From: an uncultured Lachnospiraceae bacterium
Lineage (GTDB): Bacteria > Bacillota > Clostridia > Lachnospirales > Lachnospiraceae
Length of the DNA: 64,000 bases
Direction of reading: 5' to 3'
NCBI GenBank assembly: GCA_902774125.1
Contig: CACYHD010000002.1
Location: 1 to 64,000 of the forward strand
In this document: piece after piece, positions 8,261-17,028 of the stretch
How the letters are laid out: the number at the start of each line of letters is the position of its first letter
How positions within the stretch are numbered: the stretch's first letter is position 1
The notes under the pieces: generated by a model
What the model saw: the letters and a program-made list of their open reading frames with translations, nothing else
Told to the model about the DNA's origin: nothing
The model's database searches: none
Program-made: the position numbers and the translations under genes

Positions 8261-10370
8261 TTTGCTTTCTTAAATTGTGAACTCGAGCATATTCCTCTGG
8301 CAGCTCTTCCTTGAGCTGATCACGAATCATACGTCTATGCTTGTGTAATGTTTCGATTGACTTCTCGTTGATTTCCTTAAGTCTATCTTCACCTTGAGCT
8401 CTTCTCTTCTCTATAAGCTCTTCTAGATTAGATGCATCCTCCTTGGACATTTGTCCTTGTTTAACAAGCTTTTCCAAAGCAATTTCCAAGTAGTCCCAGA
8501 ACTCATCTTCATCGTATCGGCCGATTTTGCCCCATTCAGTAACAACACCGCCCATATCAAACAACTCGTTAGCTGCAGTATCGCTTCCAAGAGAATCAAG
8601 CAACGCCTCGGCACTCTTCTGGGCCATTAGTTCGAATCGTTTTTCTGCATCCTTGCCAAATGCCCACTCGATTTCGGCCAAAACTTCTTCTGGCTCGTCC
8701 AAGTAATCACCATCCTCTAACTCATAAGGTTTTTTGAGTCCTGCATCTCTGAGAGCTAGTGTAATTGTTCGCCTCATTACACCCTCTTCAATCAAATCTT
8801 CGCCGCCCAAATTTCTTATCAAATCATTAAGCTTTCCGTCATGCTCTGTTATATAAAACTTGATTCCTCTATCCTGCAAACTTTTTCTAAAAGCCTTTAT
8901 TGCATCAATAGCAGTTATATCCATACTGTTAATAGACCTCGCATCGATTACAACTTGCTTCGTATCCGGCTTAATCGCCTCATTAATATCTTTTTGGAAT
9001 CTATCTATATTGGCAAAAAAGATATTTCCATTAAATCTGTATATAATAGTGTTTTTGATTGGTCTAGCAAGGCTGTTTCTATCAAGCGGATAAAAATTGC
9101 CCTGGCCCTTGATTCTGCCGAGAAATGTTGTCGATGGTGCCACCGCCCTCACCGCAACTGCGGCAAAAGAAATCACGCAACCTATCATAACTCCGTAAAC
9201 TGTTCCAAAAATAAGAACTGCACCAAAGGACATAACAAAAATTATTAATTCGTATTTACTTGTTTTGTGTAGTCTTGCAGCCAACGAAAATTCAACAACA
9301 CTGAGCAAAGCCGTAATGACTATACCTGTAAGAACCGGTATCGGCAGCAAGCTGAGTATCGGCGTTCCAAAAAGAAGAATTCCAGCCATCACAACAGATG
9401 CCACAATGGACATAAGCTGCGACTTGGCTTTGAATGTGTAAGCTAGTGCGCTTCTAGACACTGATCCGTTAATAGGACAACATCCAACCAATGCACCTGC
9501 GACATTCATAGCACTGTAAGATAGTATTTCTCTTCCGCTGTTTATTTCATAATTGCCCTTTTTGGCATAATTGCCTGTAGCAAGCAACGTCTGTGTCATA
9601 ATAACTGCTGCTATACTCAGGGACTGAATTAATATTTCCAAAGCATTATCGCCTATAAGTCTAATATCAGGAAAAACTAATGCAGGCAATCCGCTCTTAA
9701 CTTGAGGCAAAAGTTTAACTCCCTTTTGGTCCAAATGCAAAAAGACCTGCAACACTATTCCAACAATCATCATTACGACATGCATAGGCACTTTAGGCAC
9801 CAATTTCCTCATCACCAAAATAATGACAATTGTTCCAACACTTAAAATCAGCGACAAGCTATTGAACTCACTCCACTGATGATACATGTTTTTGGCAAGT
9901 GGAACTATCTCTCCCGTTCCCGCGTTGCCTCCCCAAAGTTTAGGAATCTGCATCAATATAATTGATGTTGCTACACCAGAAATAAAGCCGCCCATCACCG
10001 GCGTTGAAATGTACTTGACTATTCTTCCCGCTCTAAGCAAGTACAAGACAATAAACCATACCGCAACACATATCGTAATTACAGGCACAAGGGCAACCGC
10101 TCTCTTAGACCCATTAGCTATCCCAAGTGTGGCAAGTAATCCGCCAACCATAGCCGCAGGCATAGCATCCACGCCTATAACAAACATAGGCGACGTTGTC
10201 ATAAATGCGAACACTAGAATAGGAAGCAGGGATCCGTACAATCCATACTGAACAGGCAGCCCCGCAATTTGAGCATAACCCATAGATATAGGGATTGATA
10301 CAAGAGCTACTATTATTCCGGCCAAAAGATCATTAGCTATATTAGGTTTTCCTGCAATTATTCGTTTCAT
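8244..10370 (-). CDS. SulP-family anion transporter with STAS domain and long acidic tail
   Basis: A SulP/SLC26 permease of 708 residues. It has 10-14 membrane segments in residues 1-405, beginning with the signature LLAGIIVALVSIPISMGYAQIAGLPVQYGLYGSL. A STAS domain follows at about 430-525 (NIFFANIDRFQ, VVIDARSINSMDITAIDAI). The tail of about 180 residues is rich in Glu, Asp and Lys and predicted helical (WAFGKDAEKRFELMAQ, EWGKIGRYDEDEFWDYLEIALEKL). That tail is longer than in typical SulP proteins and has no function I recognise. The family moves sulfate, bicarbonate or dicarboxylates, and the substrate cannot be told here. The start at ATG 10370 is 17 bases downstream of radA, so the two genes are probably cotranscribed. 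Confidence 0.88.
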   Translation of the reverse strand: MKRIIAGKPNIANDLLAGIIVALVSIPISMGYAQIAGLPVQYGLYGSLLPILVFAFMTTSPMFVIGVDAMPAAMVGGLLATLGIANGSKRAVALVPVITICVAVWFIVLYLLRAGRIVKYISTPVMGGFISGVATSIILMQIPKLWGGNAGTGEIVPLAKNMYHQWSEFNSLSLILSVGTIVIILVMRKLVPKVPMHVVMMIVGIVLQVFLHLDQKGVKLLPQVKSGLPALVFPDIRLIGDNALEILIQSLSIAAVIMTQTLLATGNYAKKGNYEINSGREILSYSAMNVAGALVGCCPINGSVSRSALAYTFKAKSQLMSIVASVVMAGILLFGTPILSLLPIPVLTGIVITALLSVVEFSLAARLHKTSKYELIIFVMSFGAVLIFGTVYGVMIGCVISFAAVAVRAVAPSTTFLGRIKGQGNFYPLDRNSLARPIKNTIIYRFNGNIFFANIDRFQKDINEAIKPDTKQVVIDARSINSMDITAIDAIKAFRKSLQDRGIKFYITEHDGKLNDLIRNLGGEDLIEEGVMRRTITLALRDAGLKKPYELEDGDYLDEPEEVLAEIEWAFGKDAEKRFELMAQKSAEALLDSLGSDTAANELFDMGGVVTEWGKIGRYDEDEFWDYLEIALEKLVKQGQMSKEDASNLEELIEKRRAQGEDRLKEINEKSIETLHKHRRMIRDQLKEELPEEYARVHNLRKQIKNQS

Positions 10371-10387
10371 AATACCTCTATATATAA

Positions 10388-11740
10388 TTATACTAGTTCT
10401 GAGGCTTCTCGTACATTCTTTACTCCGATTATTTCTATATCATTGTCCTTAGTAAGGTTTTTGAGGCTGACATATGGCACGATACACTTGCCAAATCCAA
10501 GTTTTTTGGCCTCTGCCACTCGCTGTTCCACGTTAGAAACTGCTCTGACCTCGCCAGCAAGGCCTACCTCGCCAAAAATAAGCGTATCTGGGGCTATAAC
10601 GCGGTTTTTCACACTACTAAGCATTGCTATAACCAAAGCCAAATCAAGGCCAGGTTCGCTCACTTTCAAGCCACCAGCCACATTTACATATGCATCGTAA
10701 TCAGAAAGTGTAATTCCAACTCTGTTTTCAATAACAGCCATAAGCATATTGACTCTGTTGTAGTCCGTTCCCACCGCTGTTCTTCTAGGCATTCCAAAAC
10801 TTGTTCTAGAAAGCAATGTCTGAATTTCTACTAGTATCGGACGAGTTCCTTCCATAAGACACGCCACCGCTGTTCCAGAGGCATCTTTAGGTCTCCCCTC
10901 CAACATATATTCTGAAGGATTGAGCACCTGAACTAATCCTTTATTCTGCATTTCAAAAACACCAATCTCATTAGTAGCGCCAAATCTGTTTTTGACTCCT
11001 CTAATAATTCTGTATGAGGCGTGTCTGTCCCCTTCAAAGTACAAAACAGTATCAACCATATGCTCTAGCATTCTAGGGCCCGCCACAACGCCTTCCTTAG
11101 TCACGTGGCCAACGACAAAAATAGGGATTCCCTCACCTTTTGCGAGTTGCATAAGGGCGTTAGTTGATTCTCTAACCTGTCCCACACTTCCAGGCGCAGA
11201 TCCGATATCCTCTCTGTACATAGTCTGTATAGAGTCGATTACAACAATGTCAGGCTTGGCATCTAATATTACCGCTTCTATTGTGTCGATACTTGTCTCT
11301 GATAATAGTTTGAGACTGTCGCTAAACTCACCCATTCTGTTGGCGCGATACTTGATCTGCTTGATAGATTCCTCTCCTGAGATGTACAAAACACTACGAC
11401 CTTCCTCCGCCATGTTTTTGCAAACCTGAAGAAGCAATGTGGACTTACCTATTCCCGGATCACCACCAACTAATATAAGACTGCCTGGCACAACGCCGGC
11501 TCCCAAAACGCGATCCAGCTCGCTAAAGCCGGTGCTTATTCTATCTTCCTTCTCGGCAGAGATATTGTTAATAGAAACAGGTTCATTGACAATAAGCTTC
11601 TTGTTGGCCACAGCTTTTCTTGGAGATACAGGTGCTTCAACACATGTTCCGCCACTGCCACAAGCCGGGCATACTCCGAACCACTTGGTCTGCTCATTGC
11701 CACATTCACTACAATAAAAAAGTGTTTTATCCTTTGCCAT
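10388..11740 (-). CDS. radA: DNA repair protein RadA
   Basis: RadA is a RecA-like ATPase that drives branch migration in recombinational repair. The 450 residues match the usual length. The N-terminal zinc finger uses Cys10, Cys13, Cys24 and Cys27. Walker A GGDPGIGKST is at 92-101, Walker B VVIDS at 166-170, and the RadA-specific KNRFG motif at 250-254. A C-terminal Lon-protease-like domain follows (about 280-450, DLALVIAMLSSVKNR ... GEVGLAGEVRAV). The start at ATG 11740 has an AAAGGAG site 5 bases upstream. It follows a probable terminator and leads into sulP. Confidence 0.97.
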   Translation of the reverse strand: MAKDKTLFYCSECGNEQTKWFGVCPACGSGGTCVEAPVSPRKAVANKKLIVNEPVSINNISAEKEDRISTGFSELDRVLGAGVVPGSLILVGGDPGIGKSTLLLQVCKNMAEEGRSVLYISGEESIKQIKYRANRMGEFSDSLKLLSETSIDTIEAVILDAKPDIVVIDSIQTMYREDIGSAPGSVGQVRESTNALMQLAKGEGIPIFVVGHVTKEGVVAGPRMLEHMVDTVLYFEGDRHASYRIIRGVKNRFGATNEIGVFEMQNKGLVQVLNPSEYMLEGRPKDASGTAVACLMEGTRPILVEIQTLLSRTSFGMPRRTAVGTDYNRVNMLMAVIENRVGITLSDYDAYVNVAGGLKVSEPGLDLALVIAMLSSVKNRVIAPDTLIFGEVGLAGEVRAVSNVEQRVAEAKKLGFGKCIVPYVSLKNLTKDNDIEIIGVKNVREASELV

Positions 11741-11754
11741 ACTTCTCCTTTACT

Positions 11755-11782
11755 AAACAAGCGCCGGCTAATGCCGACGCTT
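11755..11782 (-). terminator. Probable terminator upstream of radA
   Basis: On the - strand, AAGCGTCGGC, loop ATTA and GCCGGCGCTT form a 10-bp stem with one G-U pair, followed by a short GTTT. The T tract is weak, so readthrough from the purine genes into radA remains possible. Confidence 0.6.
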
Positions 11783-11806
11783 GTATCATACATCATTAAT
11801 TATTTA

Positions 11807-13489
11807 TTAAAGGTCAATGAATTCAAAGTCGTCGTCATCATCATCAATTTCTTCATCATTAAGAATTGATTTGAGAGTTGATTGAATATCATCTTGCTCA
11901 CTTATAGAATCCAAGTCCAGTTCAACCTGTTCGTCATCCTCAGCTGGCTTAACAGTTTCTTCAACTGGCTCTGCAGCTTCTTCAACAACTGGCTCTGCTT
12001 GTTCCTCAGCCGGTTTAACTTCTGCTTCCTCAACAGGTTCTGCAGCTTCGTCAACTTCTGTCTCGTCAACTACTGGTGTTTCGTCGACTACTGGAGTTTC
12101 ATCGACTACAGGTGTTTCATCCACTACAGGAGTCTCATCAACCACTGGAGCCTCGTCAACTACTGGAATATCTTCTTCAACTGATTCTGCTTCTGGCTCT
12201 GCATCAAGACTAGCTTCATCAGATTCTGCCATAGCCACATCGATATCAGCGATTATTTCGTCCTCATCTACAGGAGCATCGATATCATCTGGATCCAAAG
12301 GCTCTTCCTTAGCAGCTAGCTTTTCTGCCTTTTTCTTAGCCTTCGCTTCCTTCTTTTCTGCTTTTGCAAGTGCCTTAATCTGTTTTTTATTAAGACCTGC
12401 TACATCAGCATTATCCTTCTTAGTTTTCTTTGTTTTGTTTCTTAGTAGTAAGTGGAAAATAATAAAGATAAGAATTATTATTGCCACACTTAGTCCAAGA
12501 ATAATATATCTAAAAATATTATATCTGTTTACCAAATCATTATATTTCTTTTTCATATTGTCAAAAGCTTTGTTAGCAGCCTTGATCTGTGCGTTAACGT
12601 CGTTGTTGACAATATATCTCTGCATGCATTCTTCGTTTTTATCGTATGTGTAAAGATGTGTTTCACCATCCCAGTTCATAGCATAAACGAAATATATACC
12701 TTCTTCTTCGTCTAGAGCCCATGCGTTAACTCTTTCACCTTGAATATTAAGCTTAGTCTTGTCATAGCTCTTAAGAATAGAATCTGGCTTAGCAGGCTGT
12801 ACTATTGTGTACATTCTGCTCTTAATTTTAGGGTTAACCATCTTATAGAACTTTTCAGTTGAGCTGTCATAAATATAAAAACCACTTTCAGCACCCTTTA
12901 GATAAAAAGCTGTAAGGTCTTTGACTTCTCCTCTGATAGCTGTGTATTTTTTGCCTTTGTACTTGGCTGTTGTCTTCTTAAATCCTTTAGGAACATCACT
13001 CTTATCAAATGATGCAATCTTGTAAATGTTCTTACCAACTTTTACAGCTGCGCCTTTCTTAGAAACTTTTTGCTTCTTTTTTGGTGCACTTCCGTATTTA
13101 ACTGTATCATCCTGAGCTGGAGCAACTTTTGTTGTGTTGATAGTGTACTTAGTAACTACCGCGCCGTTAGCGTCAACTACATCAACGACTGTTTTGTTGA
13201 TTCCAGTATCCATAACTGTGTTAAGGTCTTCCTTCTCAACAACTGCTTTGTAGCTTGAGTCATTTGTAGTAGGAAGAATCTCAATTTTTTTAGCTGTAGA
13301 CTTGATAGTGATGTCATAAGAATATGTCTCTGGGCTAAAATCGAACTTAACCTGAGCTTTTTCACCGCTCTCTGTAACAGCGTAAATAGCCATATCCTTT
13401 AAGTCTGATGCTGGATCCGCGCTTACAACTAAGCCCATCATCAAAGTCATAGCTAACGCCATGATTAAAGATATAATTCTTTTTGTCAT
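11807..13489 (-). CDS. Single-pass membrane protein with acidic VVDETP repeats, function unknown
   Basis: The protein has 560 residues. A signal peptide (1-24, ending VVSA) precedes an Ig/cadherin-like region (about 25-125). A second extracellular region (145-310) contains YTAIRGEVKDLTAFYL and many aromatic residues. A membrane helix lies at about 328-352 (YIILGLSVAIIILIFIIFHLLL). The cytoplasmic part has a Lys/Ala-rich helix (KKTKK ... KAEKKEAKAKKKAEK), a long Glu/Asp-rich region with five or six copies of VVDE[TA]P, and an acidic end (EIDDDDDDFEFIDL). This is the layout of a cell-surface protein with a long disordered cytosolic tail. The gene follows purD by 31 bases. I do not recognise a function and find nothing linking it to purine synthesis. 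Confidence 0.75.
   Translation of the reverse strand: MTKRIISLIMALAMTLMMGLVVSADPASDLKDMAIYAVTESGEKAQVKFDFSPETYSYDITIKSTAKKIEILPTTNDSSYKAVVEKEDLNTVMDTGINKTVVDVVDANGAVVTKYTINTTKVAPAQDDTVKYGSAPKKKQKVSKKGAAVKVGKNIYKIASFDKSDVPKGFKKTTAKYKGKKYTAIRGEVKDLTAFYLKGAESGFYIYDSSTEKFYKMVNPKIKSRMYTIVQPAKPDSILKSYDKTKLNIQGERVNAWALDEEEGIYFVYAMNWDGETHLYTYDKNEECMQRYIVNNDVNAQIKAANKAFDNMKKKYNDLVNRYNIFRYIILGLSVAIIILIFIIFHLLLRNKTKKTKKDNADVAGLNKKQIKALAKAEKKEAKAKKKAEKLAAKEEPLDPDDIDAPVDEDEIIADIDVAMAESDEASLDAEPEAESVEEDIPVVDEAPVVDETPVVDETPVVDETPVVDETPVVDETEVDEAAEPVEEAEVKPAEEQAEPVVEEAAEPVEETVKPAEDDEQVELDLDSISEQDDIQSTLKSILNDEEIDDDDDDFEFIDL
12063..12167. repeat. 18-bp tandem repeats encoding VVDETP
   Basis: Six consecutive 18-base units (the last shorter) inside the membrane-protein gene encode the hexapeptide VVDETP or VVDEAP. 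Units differ at third positions, so the protein repeat is conserved more than the DNA. Confidence 0.85.
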
Positions 13490-13520
13490 TTTTTAGTTCC
13501 TAACCTTTCTATAAAACATT

Positions 13521-14792
13521 TTAAGCTTCGTCAATGGCTTTGCCGATATCAGAACGCATATATTTGTTATCAAAATCAATAAGCTTTGTTGCTTCATAAG
13601 CATTAGCTCTTGCTTCCTTAAGGTCAGCACCCTTAGCTGTAACGCCAAGTACTCTACCACCGTTAGTTACAATCTTGCCGTCCTTGAGAGCTGTTCCCGC
13701 ATGGAAAACATAATAGCCTTCCTTATTGTCAAAGTTTTCTAGACCTTTAATCTCGAATCCCTTGTCGTATGCAACTGGATAACCATCACTTGCTAGTACA
13801 ACACATACTGCTGCGTTATCCTCGAACTCAAGATCAATCTGATCAAGTGTGCCGTCGATGCAAGCCTCGAACACATCGATAATATCGTTTTTCATTCTAG
13901 GCAAAACAACTTGTGCTTCAGGATCACCAAAACGTGCATTGTACTCTAGCACCTTAGGGCCATCCTCAGTAAGCATTAGACCGAAGAAGATAATTCCCTT
14001 AAAAGGTCTACCCTCAGCCTTCATAGCATCAACAGTTGCCTGATAAATATATTTTTGGCAAAAATCATCAACATCATCTGTATAGAATGGACTTGGTGAA
14101 AATGTTCCCATACCGCCAGTGTTAAGACCCTGGTCGCCATCCTTAGCTCTCTTGTGATCCTGAGCTGATGTCATGATTTTAATTGTATCTCCGTCAACGA
14201 ATGATAGAACTGAAACTTCTCTACCTGTCATAAACTCTTCTACAACAATTGTGTTTCCAGCGCTACCGAACTTCTTGTCTAGCATTAATTCCTTAACGCC
14301 AGCCATAGCTTCTTCCTTAGTCTCACAGATCAAAACACCCTTACCAAGTGCCAATCCGTCAGCCTTAAGAACGATAGGATAGTTAGATGTCTCTAAGTAT
14401 TCCATTGCCTTTTCTGGAGAATCGAAGTTTTCGTATCCAGCTGTTGGAATGTTATATTTTTTCATTAGATCCTTAGAAAACGCCTTAGAACCTTCTAGAA
14501 TAGCTGCATTCTTTCTTGGTCCAAAAACTCTAAGACCTGCCTCTTCGAAGTGATCAACGATACCACCAACTAGTGGGTCGTCCATACCTACTACAGTCAA
14601 ATCAATCTCATTGTCCTTGGCAAACTGAACTAGCTTGTCATATTCCATTGCACCAATATTAACGCACTCTGCAATCTGTCCAATTCCAGCGTTACCTGGC
14701 GCACAATAAATCTTACTTACCTTGTCACTTTTGTTAACTGCATCTGCGATAGCATGCTCTCTACCGCCACTTCCAACGATTAATACTTTCAC
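13521..14792 (-). CDS. purD: Phosphoribosylamine-glycine ligase (GARS)
   Basis: PurD joins glycine to phosphoribosylamine using ATP, step 2 of de novo purine synthesis. The 423 residues are the normal length. The N-terminal domain begins KVLIVGSGGREHAIADAV, and the ATP-grasp fold carries LKADGLALGKGV and NTGGMGTFSPSPF, with LEYNARFGDPEAQV near the metal site. It uses a GTG start at 14792 behind GAGGAG. It lies 15 bases downstream of purN and is the last pur gene of the string purE-purM-purN-purD. Confidence 0.97.
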   Translation of the reverse strand: MKVLIVGSGGREHAIADAVNKSDKVSKIYCAPGNAGIGQIAECVNIGAMEYDKLVQFAKDNEIDLTVVGMDDPLVGGIVDHFEEAGLRVFGPRKNAAILEGSKAFSKDLMKKYNIPTAGYENFDSPEKAMEYLETSNYPIVLKADGLALGKGVLICETKEEAMAGVKELMLDKKFGSAGNTIVVEEFMTGREVSVLSFVDGDTIKIMTSAQDHKRAKDGDQGLNTGGMGTFSPSPFYTDDVDDFCQKYIYQATVDAMKAEGRPFKGIIFFGLMLTEDGPKVLEYNARFGDPEAQVVLPRMKNDIIDVFEACIDGTLDQIDLEFEDNAAVCVVLASDGYPVAYDKGFEIKGLENFDNKEGYYVFHAGTALKDGKIVTNGGRVLGVTAKGADLKEARANAYEATKLIDFDNKYMRSDIGKAIDEA

Positions 14793-14807
14793 TTTTTTCT
14801 CCTCACT

Positions 14808-15392
14808 TTAGCTATTAGCCAACATATTTATTACTTCAGGAAGAATAACCCATTCTGCTTCTTCCATAACTCTCTTCTGCAATACTTCTGGAGTATCACC
14901 ATCTCTAACTTCAACAGCCTTCTGCATAATGATAGGGCCTGTATCTGTTCCTTCATCTACATAGTGAACTGTAGCTCCTGTAAGCTTAACGCCTCTTGCA
15001 AGGGCAGCTTCGTGAACCTTAAGTCCGTAGAATCCATCACCACAAAATGATGGAATTAAAGATGGATGAATATTAATTATTTTTTTCTCATATTTTTTGA
15101 CAAGCTTTGATGGCAAAACAACTAGGAATCCTGCCAAAACAATCAAATCCAAATTATATGAATCAATAGTTTCAAGCAACGCATCATTAAACGCATCAAC
15201 AGTATCATAATCCTTTTTGGAAACACATACAGCTTCTATTCCATTGTTTTGTGCTCTTTCTAGAGCATAAGCATCCTTCTTGTTACTTATAACAACAGCT
15301 ATTTCTGTGTTAGTAATCTTGCCACTGTTAACTGCATCGATAATGGCCTGAAGATTAGTTCCTCCGCCTGATACAAGCACTCCTATACGCAT
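14808..15392 (-). CDS. purN: Phosphoribosylglycinamide formyltransferase (folate-dependent)
   Basis: PurN transfers a formyl group from 10-formyl-THF to GAR, step 3 of purine synthesis. The 194 residues match the family. The start is MRIGVLVSGGGTNLQAIIDA, with the glycine-rich phosphate-binding loop. The formyl-folate site is INIHPSLIPSFCGDGFYG, and the catalytic Asp lies in VDEGTDTGPIIMQKAV. ATG 15392 is preceded by AAGGAGAATGGT. Spacing to purM (35 bases) and purD (15 bases) indicates one operon. Confidence 0.97.
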   Translation of the reverse strand: MRIGVLVSGGGTNLQAIIDAVNSGKITNTEIAVVISNKKDAYALERAQNNGIEAVCVSKKDYDTVDAFNDALLETIDSYNLDLIVLAGFLVVLPSKLVKKYEKKIINIHPSLIPSFCGDGFYGLKVHEAALARGVKLTGATVHYVDEGTDTGPIIMQKAVEVRDGDTPEVLQKRVMEEAEWVILPEVINMLANS

Positions 15393-15427
15393 ACCATTCT
15401 CCTTGTCGTTTTTATTAGAGTAGTTAA

Positions 15428-16453
15428 TTATATAATTTCTACTTCCTTGTTTCCTGTCTTGATGTATCCAACTTCGTAAGCTGTGTCGCCAGCAGCCTCG
15501 ATAGCTTTCATAACAGTATCCTTGTCAGCAGGATCAACAGCAACAATCATTCCAAGACCCATGTTGTATGTGTTATACATCATTTCTTCTGTGATGTTAC
15601 CTTCCTTAGCTAACAAGTCAAAAATAGCAGGAACTTTGTAGCTGTTTTTTTTGACAACTGCTGCTACGCCATCTGGAAGCATTCTAGGAATATTCTCGTA
15701 GAAACCACCACCTGTAATATGGCTGCAGCCCTTAATCTTAACGCCTGCATCTTTAACATTTTTAAGAGCCTTAACATAAATTCTTGTTGGAGCGATAAGA
15801 GCTTCGCCAAGAGTTGTTCCTAGCTCATCATAATATTTATTAAGACTTTCTTCTGTCATGTCGAATACTTTTCTAACAAGTGAAAAACCGTTTGAGTGAA
15901 CGCCTGATGAAGCGATACCGATAAGAACATCTCCATCTTTAATGTCTTCACCTGTAATAAGGTCTTTTTTGTCAACTACACCAACTGCAAAACCAGCTAG
16001 GTCGTACTCGTCCTCTGGCATTAGTCCTGGGTGCTCAGCTGTCTCACCACCAACAAGGGCAGCGCCTGACTGCTTACATCCCTCTGCAACACCGCTAACG
16101 ATTGTTGCAATCTTTTCTGGATAGTTTTTACCACAAGCTATATAATCCAAAAAGAACATAGGCTCACCACCAGAACAAGCAATGTCGTTAACACACATAG
16201 CAACGGCATCAATACCGATTGTATCATGCTTGTCCATAACAAAAGCCAACTTAACCTTTGTTCCGCAACCATCTGTTCCAGACAAAAGAATTGGTTCTTC
16301 CATGTCCTTGATTCCAGACAAGTCAAAAGCACCAGCGAATCCACCGATTCCACCTAGTACTTCTTTTCTCATAGTTTCTTTAATACTCGCTTTCATAAGT
16401 TCTACTGACTTATATCCTGCTTCAATATCTACTCCTGAACTTTTGTAATCCAT
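15428..16453 (-). CDS. purM: Phosphoribosylformylglycinamidine cyclo-ligase (AIR synthase)
   Basis: PurM closes the imidazole ring to form AIR using ATP, step 5 of purine synthesis. The 341 residues are the usual length. The N-terminal YKSSGVDIEAGYKSVELMK and the central LLSGTDGCGTKVKLAF and ALVGGETAEHPGLM are the family's ATP/substrate signatures; the C-terminal domain contains HITGGGFYENIPRMLPDG. ATG 16453 sits behind AAGGAGAGC. The 76-base gap to purE contains a good promoter, so purM-purN-purD can be expressed independently of the genes upstream. Confidence 0.97.
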   Translation of the reverse strand: MDYKSSGVDIEAGYKSVELMKASIKETMRKEVLGGIGGFAGAFDLSGIKDMEEPILLSGTDGCGTKVKLAFVMDKHDTIGIDAVAMCVNDIACSGGEPMFFLDYIACGKNYPEKIATIVSGVAEGCKQSGAALVGGETAEHPGLMPEDEYDLAGFAVGVVDKKDLITGEDIKDGDVLIGIASSGVHSNGFSLVRKVFDMTEESLNKYYDELGTTLGEALIAPTRIYVKALKNVKDAGVKIKGCSHITGGGFYENIPRMLPDGVAAVVKKNSYKVPAIFDLLAKEGNITEEMMYNTYNMGLGMIVAVDPADKDTVMKAIEAAGDTAYEVGYIKTGNKEVEII

Positions 16454-16501
16454 ATGCTCTCCTTGATTAATTATTAATTTGATGTTGTCACACCTTTATT
16501 T

Positions 16502-16530
16502 ATTATACACTATTATGCTTAGAATGTCGC
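16502..16530 (-). promoter_or_regulatory. Internal promoter between purE and purM
   Basis: On the - strand, GCGACA (overlapping the purE stop), a 17-base spacer and a perfect TATAAT lie in the 76-base purE-purM gap. Transcription would start near 16495, leaving a leader of about 40 bases. Confidence 0.5.
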
Positions 16531-17012
16531 TATTTGTTTAGCGCCTCATCCTTAGCGATTACTTCCTGTTTCATGTTCTCTGCAAAGGCTTCAAGCTTAG
16601 CCAACAAAGCCTCATCTTCTGTTGCAAGAATCTTTGCTGCAAGTATACCTGCGTTCATTCCACCGTTGATTGCAACAGTTGCTACAGGTACTCCTGATGG
16701 CATCTGAACGATTGAATATAATGAATCAACACCGCCCAAATCTGAAGTCTTCATTGGAATACCGATTACTGGCATTGGGAACAATGCTGCACACATTCCT
16801 GGAAGGTGAGCTGCCTTACCTGCTCCTGCAATAATAACCTTAATTCCTCTGTCCTTAGCTCCCTTAGCCCAGTCAAAAAAGATATCTGGTTCTCTGTGAG
16901 CTGAAATAATTCTCTTCTCGTATTCGATTCCCATCTGATCTAAGAATTCTGCTGCCTTATCCATTACTGGAAGATCTGAATCACTTCCCATTACAATTCC
17001 TACTTTTGCCAT
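16530..17012 (-). CDS. purE: N5-carboxyaminoimidazole ribonucleotide mutase
   Basis: PurE converts N5-CAIR to CAIR, step 6b of purine synthesis. The 160 residues fit class I PurE. The signature VGIVMGSDSDLPVM and the catalytic region IISAHREPDIFFDW are present, followed by IAGAGKAAHLPGM and the substrate loop GIPMKTSDLGGVDSL. No purK lies next to it, so N5-CAIR must be made by an unlinked PurK or CO2 used directly. The start at 17012 is 16 bases after the M29 peptidase gene with a GGAGG site. Confidence 0.96.
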   Translation of the reverse strand: MAKVGIVMGSDSDLPVMDKAAEFLDQMGIEYEKRIISAHREPDIFFDWAKGAKDRGIKVIIAGAGKAAHLPGMCAALFPMPVIGIPMKTSDLGGVDSLYSIVQMPSGVPVATVAINGGMNAGILAAKILATEDEALLAKLEAFAENMKQEVIAKDEALNK

Positions 17013-17028
17013 TGTTTTTTCCTCCTTA

